Source of the DNA: Actinernus sp. WN-2022
Lineage: Eukaryota > Cnidaria > Anthozoa > Actiniaria > Actinernidae
Length of the DNA: 64,000 bases
Direction of reading: 5' to 3'
Assembly (NCBI GenBank): GCA_030867875.1
Contig: JAOWCC010001634.1
Span: 103,147,321-103,211,320 of the forward strand
Shown: one piece after another, positions 41,501 to 53,500 of the stretch
Position numbering within the stretch: the first letter of the stretch is position 1
Layout of the letters: the number at the start of each line of letters is the position of its first letter
Notes under the pieces: model-generated
What the model was told of the DNA's origin: nothing
Database searches by the model: none
What the model saw: only the letters and a program-made list of their open reading frames with translations
Position numbers and translations under genes: made by a program

Positions 41501-44500
41501 TCGACCCTTTTATAAGTTTTACAAGCGCGCGTGACAGGATATATAGTTTTGTGACAACATTTGCATAATCACGTGCCGCTATGGTTCACTGCACAAACTG
41601 ACTCGATACGAGACTTGCAGGGACTACAATAATGGATTTGCTAAAGACAGAGAAATACCGAAAAGCAGTCCAAATGCACACTAGAATTCAAGTTGAAGCA
41701 GCAGTCTTCACTTTTGAGACCTCGAACCGTGTTACAAAGAGAGGAAATGCAGCGAAAATTAGTGGAAATGGGCAAAACTGAAAATCTGCCACGGCAAAGG
41801 ACAAATTTGCTGGATTATAGCCATTACAGAATCAAAGACAATGACAAATGATTTCGGTATGAGATAAAACTTGAAAACATGTACCGAGAGCGGCGAGAGA
41901 AGAGCATAACAGCAACCGGCTCCCTGAATGAAACTAGAACTTGTTGTTTTTCTATCAAAAACCACGAGGAAAATAACTCGAGTAAGCACACTCTTTTTAA
42001 GTCGAACAGTTCCAAAATTTGTAGGACAAGGTCTCGTTGTGATATTTATTGCTCAAAGTAGACGTTATTTCTTGTGAAAGCTTGTGATTCACGAGGACCG
42101 AATAAACTCACCCAAAACTCGTAAGTAAACTTTGTTTGTGAAGGCTTATGGATTAAAAAAAGCTTCAAGTTTAGCCATACTTATTTAGTTGCTTCTTTAG
42201 TGGGTTTTGGAAAAGCTTTTTCTTTCATAGTATTTATTTCTTCGTGAGAAACATCGGTAAATATGCGAGTGGCCATTTTGGTAAATGCCTCGGCTTGTAT
42301 GTTATATTCACCTCCAGGCGCTCTGGAGGTGAATATAGCGACGTATGACGTAATTCTCGACCAATCACAGCACGGGGATCTCTATATTCACTGATGAAAT
42401 TATACTAAGTGGTGTTAGGCGTTATTGGCTGTTACCCGGCAGCATTAGAGCCAATCATGGTCAAACTTATCTTTGGCAGACATCTCCGCTGATGTTATCA
42501 GCTAACAAGTCCATTATATAGGAAAATCACATGCCTGACGAGGTAATTCCACGTTAAATTGCACGAGAAAACCGATATCGCCCGAGTCGCTTTTATTTAG
42601 TACATTTGTTGATATTTTGCTAAGTTATAAATAGCGCGCGTAAGTCTACAGTGGTTATTCCACTCTGAATCACCACTCCGTCTCAGCCAATCAGCGTCTG
42701 ATTTCGCAAATGCACCGTGCGATTCAGCTTTGGCTATGCGATTCTACCCAATAGCAAGAGTGTTGTTCAATAACCGGATAACAGCCCATAACGCCTAACA
42801 CCACTTAGTCGCAATTATCATTATCGAACGAGTACCAATTAACTTGAATAAGTGTTAGTTGTACTTCTAAAACTGCGTTTTTGAAGCGGATTGTTTGTCA
42901 TCCAGTAAAGCCTTTCCCATGGGATCACGAGCTCAATTAATTGGTTACCAGAAAATAACCTGTAACTTCGTGCCGGAATTAATAACACGGTTCAAGCTTC
43001 ATTGAAAAATACAGGTATATCAGCTCTATAATCGGCATTATATATATATATTAACAAAGTTGACGTGAAACAATTACGTTCGTACCTCCCGGAGGAGAAT
43101 CTCTCATGTTTAAAATAATGCTTATTCCGTGATTAGTTAAAATGTGAAATAAAACGCTTTCAACACGAATTATTAAATAAATTTGTGCTTACTTGAAGAG
43201 TCGAACCTTCACAGTAAAATTATTGAATAGTCAATCGATCAACCTCATCGCCGGATCCAATAGCTTCCCAGGGATCCACCGTGACTTTCGATTGATTCTC
43301 CTTGCATTTTAGCCTGATGGGAAACTGTAGTATTTTACATTAAAAAACAAGAGGCCCTGAGTGGCCTTAACTCGGGCCACCTAGGAATAGGTGAATACCT
43401 GGAGTTCATGGAGTTCTAACATATTTTTGTGTCATATATGGTTTGTGCTAGGGAAGCCGGATAATAGAAGTCGTCAGCTTGCCTGTTTGTTGCCCCATTT
43501 CAGACCATGTGATAGTTCTCCAGAAGATTCAGTGCTTTGTTTTCCAATTATAGAAATTGGTACATTGCCTCTTGGGATATAGGAAAATAAAAATGCATTA
43601 TTCAAGGCATCAGGTGGTCTGAAATGGAACAACAAACAGGCAAGCTGACTAGGTCTATTGATTCACTATTCATGCTCATGATCATTTATATATAATGGGA
43701 ATCACCTTCTGTAGGAATGCAATCACTCGATTGTACTAGATGGAAAACAAATCTTAATTCATATATTTAAAGGCACTTGTACGAGATCGGTAGTGTTTTT
43801 AGCAAAACCTGTTTGTAAATGCTATTTTCCACTTCCAATCGATTGTCGATCTTTGTACACAGCGTTTTTAAAGATAGCGTGCCATCCAGCATCCATGGCA
43901 GCATCTTTCCCATGGCCGCAGGTCACAAGCTCAATTCATTCGTTCATAAATTATTTTACCAGCACATGACTGCTCCCAGTAATTATAATAAATCAACTTC
44001 ACATAACACTCTTTCTGAACTAACTTGCTCAAAAATATTACAAATGTTAATGGACTTTTTTTTGTATTTTAGAAAACAATTCATTTTAACAGGGTTTAAC
44101 CAACCCATACTTTTCAACATTCTTAGAAATCAATGCTTTTCAGTAGGATGAATGGACTGATATTATTATTTCTAATTTCACTGTCCAAGCACATATGCTA
44201 TTATATTGTGGCATACATGTAACTTTTCCTTTAGCTAATAATAGCTATAATCCTTGTAAATATTTAGGGATGGTCATTCTAAATGTGAAATAAAGTCATC
44301 TATCCAGATCTGCATGCAGTTTCATTTTCGAGTAGAGTGGTGACTTTTCCAATATTAGGGCTAATGTTCATTTTCTACATCTTGCAGGAGGCTGAAATTT
44401 ATAACGAAACGTACTTAATTTCCACTCGTTTTCTTCGATCACTCGGCTTTCCCGAATGTCATGAAGTGACCGCGAGTGAAAATACCGACGCTGGCCATGG

Positions 44501-47500
44501 CCAACAACAGGAATTGGGCTATTTACTGCTATATTTGATGCCATTACTTTTAACAGAAACGAATATTAAACAAGAAGATGCTCATATCAATATTTAAAAG
44601 TTCTCCTGAAGCTTACCGAGAGGAGGTACCGAGCTGGCTTCAGATCAAAGAACTGATGAGTGATCATGTCAAGTTTACAACACCATAATCTTAGATCGTA
44701 AACATGATCCGAACTGAAAAATTAGGCCATACTATAAGCCATTATTTTTAAAAGGCACGAATAAACACGGCACTACTACAAGCTGGTAAAGTTTATATAT
44801 CATTTGTTTACTTACATATGTCGATTATTACTGGTCCACGTGCGTTCAGGAGCGCCAGTTATCTTGTAAAATGTGCGAAATTTCCGTTGAAAGTCCGAAA
44901 AACTTTTGTCAGCCCTAGAAAAACTCAACATCTTAGCATTTCAGTCGAAGAAACTTGTGGTTTTAGCCAAATAATAGCTACAAATGGCCCAAAACACTTT
45001 CGTCTTTGCTCGCATTCAAACTCTTCGTATTTCCGAAGTCTATCAGTGTCCAGTCCCCCACTCCACAAAGTTTTCCATGTTCACGTGCACAGTGCTTTCT
45101 GATTGGTTGACGGCGAAATATCTCGACACAAAAAATAAAAAGAGCCTTGCGATTTTTGACTCGTGCCGGCCAAAGGCCTGGCCCGAGTAATAAAGTTTTT
45201 GAGCATCTAGTGATGTTATGCAAACTTAATTTATTACCTATTATTGTCTGGTTGATCCGCGGTTCGATTTTTTAAAACTCATTCTAAGATGTGCAGCATT
45301 TGACTTTTTTCGATAATTTTTGTTCAAATTCCCCACCCTGGGGAAAGAAAAATGGGTCAAATTTCACCAAATTTCCCCACACGGGGCAAATAAAACCCCA
45401 GTCTAAAAATATAAATATCAATCACCTTCAATTTTCTGTTCTGGATGTACGCGATTTAATATTCAAAGTATTAAAAACAGAATTATACGTTTAAAATAGA
45501 CTTCAGATGAAGAGATTTGCCTATAAATTAGCACTATGATAAACAAAACTCAGGCAATGGTACTTCATTGACTCGAAATACAGCTTTTGGTTTCATCTGA
45601 ATTGAAATGAACCCTCAACACACAAATACTGATGAGAGATGACATGCTGAAGTGTTGATTAAAACATATTTAATGAATGCCATTTTACCTTTACATTTTA
45701 CATCTGATTCCAAGATGGCGTTTTCTGTAGAACACGCCAGGTTATAACCCAGTCCTCCACGCGGCGAAATTCGAATGTCCGTACCCTGGGGCGAAACATG
45801 CGATTCCCCAGGGAGGTGACACCAAGATAGCTAGATCAAATGCCACACATCTGCCCGATCCCCGCCCCTTCTGGCTTAACATGCATTGTTATTGATACAT
45901 GCATTATTTCTCGGTGAACAGTTTATTCCGTCTGCACTTGGGTAAAGGTAAGAGGGTCTATCTAACGTGATAATATCGGATAATATCGAATATCAAGCAC
46001 TTGAGTAAAAGTAAAGGGGGTCTATCAAATTGGATATCTAATAGACATCTAACGTGATAATATCCGATAATATCGAATATCAAGCACTTGAGTAAAGGTA
46101 AAGGGGGCTTATCTAATTAGATATCTAATAGACATATATCATTCATATATATCCGATATTATCGAGATATAATTATTCGATAGTCAGTCGATATCGCGCC
46201 TAACTCTCCCAGATGTTCTCAGGCATTCTGGATTTATGTTTCATAAATCGGGAATGATAACGGACGATCGCAGAAATCTGGGATACGTCGGCAAAATGGA
46301 ATCGTTCCCGATTTTTCTCATGACCGTCCCAGAGGACAGTAACGTTATCGTGTTTTCATAAGTCGGGAACATCTGGGACGGTCAGGAAACATCGAAATCC
46401 CCGATCGTCTGGGTTCAGTCCCGACATACGAAAACCAGGCTTTAAAGGAATTTCGATAAACTCTGTGTTTTCAGGTACAGATGCGACACATGCTGATCAT
46501 ATCGAGACCATCAAGAATAGGTCGTACGTAGGAGTGCAGGGGGATGGTACATTCCTGCCTGGACAACTTGGAATGGGTCTCGTAGAGGGTACTTGAACCA
46601 ATACTGCTTCTCATACACACGTAGTTCAGAGTACTTACAGTGCGACTGCTGTAGACAACGAAAACTAAACACATTGCGAAACGAAAATGCAGCATTTCAG
46701 CTTACAAACCCTAGCCTATGCACGCGATGTTCTTCATTCGAAAGACTTCAGAACGAGGCCACCAAATTTTCCTTTTTGCCAGATCGAAGCTCGAGCATGT
46801 GAAAATGCTATTGTCTTGTGCTCGATACTGATTGGCTCAAGTTGAAATGATTTGTTCATTCTGCAATCTGATTGGTTCTCGTTGCCCAAGTGGCCCCGGT
46901 TACAGTAGTAAACATTTTGTTGCGGCGAATTTTTCTCAGTTACAATGTCATATATAGAGCGGTTTTCAGTTGAGTGTAGTAAAACCAAACACAAATTACC
47001 TACAGCCAGCCAATCATAGGAGCGAGTAATCACAAGTAACTCATAAATGGCTTCCCTGGGAGCCAATGACAAACCAAAGCAATACCAAATCGAATTTGCG
47101 TTTGGTTTTACTTTGGATTCTGATTGGTTGGTTTAATTTCTCAGCCAATAGGAGAGCTCAGTAAACGCAAAACCAAAACACTTCCGACACTCAATTGAAA
47201 TCCGCTCTATGTTGCAGTATCAACGTAGTAAAAAGGAATTTTGCATTTGTTATAGTAGGCTTATTATTGCAGCTCACAGCTGATGTGGGCCTGATTTTGC
47301 TTATTACACACTCGTCACTACGTTAACTGTTTTGGACACACAACACTCAACTCACATGTTGATTCTGCGGAGGGAGGAAAACCGGAGAACCCGGAGAAAA
47401 ACATTCGAATGCAGATCACCGTATGTGAGTTAGGTTTGTTATTGATTCCTGCCCGAGCCAGGAATCGAACCCGGGACCGCAGCGGTGAGAGGCGAGCGTT

Positions 47501-50500
47501 TTACCACTGCGCCAACCTGCATCCCACCAGCTTATGATCTGTAAAACAGTTTATTGCATGCCTAGTTAACTTCGTGAGCAATGATTGGTCCGCAAATTGA
47601 ACTTGCTTGATCGGTCCGTACCGTATGTTATGGATCCTCATTTTTTAATGACTCACGGTCCGTCATTTATGGTACGGACCGACCAAGCGAGTTTAATAAG
47701 ATGTATTTATAACATAACGACGTACCCTAATTGGCGAATAGCCATTGACACTTGCCCATGGTTGCATGCTTACGGTTTTGCTGTTAAATTGTTGTGGCCA
47801 TGTCATAATAGAAGTGGTAAACGCTATAGCTGTGCATCCATCGAGTTCTGGACACGTGCTACCTGTTTGCCATTTCTGCGATGTCTTGTACGTACAAATG
47901 TAACTCACCTAAACCTTGCCTGATAGTTGTTATCCTCTTCCCTTGAAGGCTATGACTTGATGAAGTTTGAATTCTCCAAACCGAAACTTCGCTCAGAACT
48001 TGAAGCTGACTTAAAGAGGTACATGTGTGTGTCTCTTTAACACTGACTGGGTGTCCCACGATGTTTCTTAGTATTCAGATGTCAGTACCAGGGCGCGACA
48101 AAAGTCATACCTGATAATCCCGGGTTAGTGGGTTTTCCTGCAGAGCTAGTAGATCGGTTTAACCGGTTAGACTTCACTGTTCTGTAGGTCGTATCCTATT
48201 GGACTTCACTGATAAAGAATCTCATTGTTTTAGGGTTAGGGTTTGTATTGTTTTAGGGGTAGGCTATTGTTTGGGTAACCAATAACATTTCGGGTTGCAA
48301 ATGGTGAAGTCTGCCCCCGGTTTAACAACTTGCCCAATGAGCAAGGAGCCGAAATATACTTCTTTTAACTGAAATTTTATTAATATTAAAATTCAGGCTA
48401 GCTTGTTAGACCCATGGACTAGTGAAGTAAGGTTGAAGCCCGATAGCATCAACTTGTATTTGCACCGCTAGCATAATAAAGATAGGTATGTGAGATGTTG
48501 TATTCAGAGCCCGACCCGATTTGCAAAAACACAAAAAAATGGAGGTATTCTTTCCATGAAATTTATGAAAATCAAATCAATTTCTTAGGTCATGTTATAA
48601 TACACATTGCAGCTATTATTATGTAAGTAATAGATACAGAACGAGTTGCCGTGCTTTATCGAGCGGGAAGCGAGAGTTTGTAAATCCGATAAAGCTTGGA
48701 CACTAATTCTGTATACGGCTTATCAAACGTCTACGTGTATAAAGTCATGCTTTTCAGTTTTTATGGCGATTCGGCCTATCTCGGCCGAGAAAATCGAATC
48801 AAAAATTTATGTACAATCAGACGAAATCTGTATTAGATTTAGATTTTATCACACATTTATCATGAATTATTAATGAGTATAATAAGGTCTTTTAAACAAT
48901 ATTCTTGTGATGTTTCTTTACAGGATTTGTGAGGGAACAAAGAATGGGGCAGGTTAGTAATGATTTGTCATACCATGAATATTGTTGGACAATGATGACC
49001 AGGCCTTGACATTAGAGGAAAATATCACTAGCAGCTATAATTGCTAGTTGTCATTCATGTTTACTAGCTAGCAACATGGTCTGATCCACTAGAAACAGTC
49101 AGAACCACAAATAGCAAGATTATACTAGTGACAGTTGCGAGTTGCCATGATATTTTACTCGCATTCTAAAAATCTACTGGCATTTTGCAAGTGTGTCGGT
49201 GAGCCTAATGTCCACTCCTGGTGATAGCGACGGCCAATGATGATGACTATTAGTATGATTATGATTATCTTACAGACATTTTGTATCACTGTCGATTACA
49301 GATGTATTACGTGAGCAGATCGCTAAGTACAAGGAGAATTTCATACAAGCAGCACAAGAGGTCAGATATCTCGCTTTCTTTCTAAAACGTTCAAGCGTCG
49401 AACGTTTCCCGCTAAATGCTTTTTTTTACGAAATTTACGTATAATTAACTGCTTTGGGGTGCACAGTGCTTGTTTCTAAATCTCAGTGATTTGTTTTTAT
49501 CGCTTGAGTGCTACATTAAAAGGGACCAATTACAAAGTGAAGAACGCCATTTCAGTGATTTTGTTCCTTCTGCGTTATTTACGTATATAAAAATGAAAGA
49601 AGGCATAATTTATATTTGGACATGCTTTCTCATTGACGCAAAAAAAGCCAAATGTATCGTGGCTAAATGACTACCCTCGGTAATTTTTGAAGACATTTGT
49701 ACTGTGTCTACCAAACGATCGGGCGCAAAGCGATGTAAGACCTGACAAACTGTCTAACAAACTGTCGATTGATTCTTGAAATCTGTCTTGGTTTTTCGCA
49801 GTACAATATATGTACATGTGCCATATGGAATGTATAATGCGAATGCGCATACTTGATGAGGCAAATCCGCTGAAATAGTCACTTTCTGGACTGTCTATGT
49901 GTTGAGCTGGACGTCTATATATTCCCCATCCTTACGTACTCCCTCCTCCAGTACTGAGTTAGTTTAACTTTACAGATGTGTTTAAGTGTAACATGTTTGT
50001 GTTTTTGTTGTTCAGGCACTGAAGTTAGACCAAGCATTATCGGCGTATTTCGGTAACCCAGAACAATTTACTGAGCAAGGTATTGGGTTTGTTTGCCGTG
50101 TTGTCTCATTATGCACCAGTCAATTCCAATAATGCCCCCCCCCCCCCCTCCCCTCCCCGGGCCGACCCTCGGGTATTAGACATTTTTGAAAACAAATTTC
50201 AAATTCCCCACGGTGGAGCCAAAGAAATAAGGCAAATGCCCCACCCCAGGGCACATCCATATACCTTCCCCGAGTACGAGTATGTTAAATCACAGGGGCA
50301 CCCATCGGCCACTTTCGGATAAATATCTGTTCGGATGAAAAAGCATTTTCAGAAATCTATTCCATTGTGGGCGGGGGTAAAATTATGCAATAGCGCCTGT
50401 CAATCATAAATCTCTATTTCTCAGGCTCTTTAGCGCTTTAATTCTTGCCACCATTCACTACATATTCAAGTTCTGACATGGAATGAGCTAGCTAAAGAAT

Positions 50501-53500
50501 AACAATTTTATCGAGGACCGAGAGCTGTTATTTACCGGGAACACACTCTGAGATTTTTTTTCAATTTTCTTTTATATTCCCGCCACCGCCAAGACATGTA
50601 AGCGACTGCGTGCATTTTTACGTGCAGTTATAATTGTATTTTGTAATTAAAGCTATTGTTTTATGCCGTCGTCCTAGACGTTGCCGTCGTGGTTGCTTAA
50701 AGTCGCTGTGTCACGGTACTGCGCATGTCACAGTCTCCAGACATGAATTGACAGCTGTATTGTGTAACATCCAATGAGAATCAATCAAAATAATTTGCAG
50801 GAAACTCCACACTGTTCGGGTGATAGCCGTATTCACAGATTGTAGTTATGCACAGTATATGGCGAGATTTACAAGGATTTTATTCTTCCTACATCCAAGG
50901 TAAACAGCATTGAGTAAAGAATGGTATCTATATTTCATTACTTGCTTGTATTTTTTGCTGTTTCCAGTCGTAAACAGTCCGAATTTGACCAAAGTGAAAC
51001 AAGCTGCTCGCGTCCGTAGATATATTTCTTCGTTGTGCACTTTTGACATGAAATAATTCTCCCAATGGCACCATTGTTTTATTTCTACATGACTAATAAC
51101 ACAGTTCTCTGCTGTAAAAAATATAGAACATTCTATGGACGATTTCTTGTCTTAAAGTTTGGAAACGTAACACATACATTTGCGCTAAAAAGTTCAGTAC
51201 TTTCGGAAGTACGAGTGGCTGTTTACTAGTTTGCACTATCGGCTGTTATGGACTGGAAACTTACTTTCACAGCTTAATATTTATGTCGATTGGTCAGAAG
51301 GATATCTTGTTTAAGATTCTATGGTTCTTTCGGCATCAGGAAATTTTTAAACGGGAGTTTTCGTACAGTATTTCAAGCTATGCTGTAGCGCGAGTTTAGT
51401 ACGTAGTCACAAATGTCCGTTAAACTAATAGCACGTTATCTTTTATTATTATCAGTTTGCTCTATGGGTTCTCGTGTATTCAATAATCACTTCTGGAGCT
51501 TCATATGTATGTTGATTGGTCACAAGGATTTCCTCTTTCAGTTTTTCCCGTTAGTTTGGACATTAGGAATTTATTCTTGGAGATTTCGTACAGTTTACCG
51601 TGTGTCGAAAGTAGAAAAGTTCGCTTGTCACGAAAGTGCGAATACTGACAAGCGGTTTCATAGCAGATCGATGTTTGCAGACTCTCACGTAGTCGATCAT
51701 AACTTCTACAGCTTCATATGTATGTCAATTGCTCACAAGGCTATCGTGTTTGAGTTCATGAGGTTATTTTGCCAGCAAATAAAGGTTTTATCTAACTTTT
51801 CGTACAGTCTTTGCATATAATTTCATATAATTTCAGCCTCGTTTCTAAGCCGTATATATATATTTCTTCGTATCGCTGTTGAAAACTGCCATATCATTTA
51901 TAATACGACTTGAAAAGTTGCCATGTGTTTCGTGAACTCTACTGGACATCCAAACCCTCTTCGCTTCTGGTTGGAATGCCAAAAAGTTTCCAATTTCTTG
52001 CGTTTTTTCGGCTGCTGTATTCAGAGTACTCAGTGGCCGTTTGCATCACTTATGCTTTTTTTTATAGTTGTGTTGCACTCCGCAACGACTAATTTTGAAT
52101 AAACAAATAACTAAAACTTATTTAAGCACATCTTACATTTCCATAAATGACCAAAGGAGGCAAGGATGAGTTCAAAAAGAACACTGATGGAAGTCGATTT
52201 AAAAACGATATTTCACCCCTCTAAGAACTTCGTTCCGGGCCGGAAAAATTCAAAAATCATCAGATTTTCACACATGCGCAGTACCGTGACACAGCGACTT
52301 TAAGCTCTCTATTTACCGGGAACACACTCGAGATTTGTTTCCATTTTTTTAATATTCCCAACAAAACTTAAAAATCACACTGAGTTACGAATAAACTAGT
52401 TACCAGGTTCTTACAGGTTCTTATATGGCGGATGAAAGTCCAGAGTCAACGGCCGTACGGGTTTCGTTTTGATGTTCTTTCGAGCTGTGGTAGTGTACAG
52501 ATACCTGAAAATCACTCACAGGGAAGCTGTCGGTAAATACTAAGTCACATTTGCATATAATTGTGTGATAAAATGACACTTAAGCTACTCGATTCCAAAG
52601 TTGATCAAAGCAACCATCAGTGTGGCTAAAATGAAGGAAATTACAGTGAACATGGAGGCCAAAACACACGGTTAGTGCATTAATTCGAATAAGCCCAGGA
52701 AGCCAGAATTATTCGCTTCAACTCGATTACATGCAATTTTACAGTCAATAACATGCTAGAAAATATTATGCAAACGATACATTTGAAGGTTTATTGTAAT
52801 TCTGTTTCACAATTGGATCGATTTCTGACAATGATTGTCTATACCTTTCTATAATTGGAAAACGTAGGCTAAAATTTTCGGAATTTTCTTACATTTGCGA
52901 GTACAGATATTTTGGGCTACAATTTTCGGAACATCGGCAGAATAAAGAAAAAAAATAATATGCTCGCCTAAATTTTTTTGTAAAAATCGGTAAATTTCTA
53001 AGCTTTTCGATTTCTCGAGTATCGCAAAACATCAAAACATTTTCAGGTCATAGTGAATGCGGAGTATTTCGAAACACCTGGTTAATACCTGAGATTTTCG
53101 GATGCAGTTTTTCCCCTGTCAGATTCGACAACCAATTTACAGTCCCTAGAATTTTTGGTGTAATCAGTGAAAGCTAAGATTCTGAGAAAAAGGTTGCCTA
53201 AAATGTTCTGTCACTGATCGACAAAATTTCAGACTTATGTTTTCGTCAAGGCCTCTGCCACACCTAAGAATTTCGAAATGACAATGAAAGTGCCTTAAAA
53301 TATTCGAGACTTCAGTTGTTGTAGCTGTGTTCTATCAAACTGTGAATGAGTAACACTGTATATTAGAACTTCAATGTCCATTGCATTTTGGCGTAGGATA
53401 AGGTTAAATACGGGAAGAAAACCAAGACCACCAGCCACACAATATCTTCCACCTCCTCACTTATTTTTAGCTTTCTCTGAAACTTTCTCGCTGGAGTCCG

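Noticed and set aside
47443..47525. Functional tRNA gene
   Set aside because: A- and B-boxes are good, but the acceptor stem does not pair and a SINE body follows.
48231..48260. Telomere-type TTAGGG repeat
   Set aside because: Only two adjacent imperfect units, within an ordinary intron.
49275..49301. Upstream acceptor for exon i
   Set aside because: It would add about 26 bases and put the conserved VLREQIAKYK stretch out of frame with exon h.
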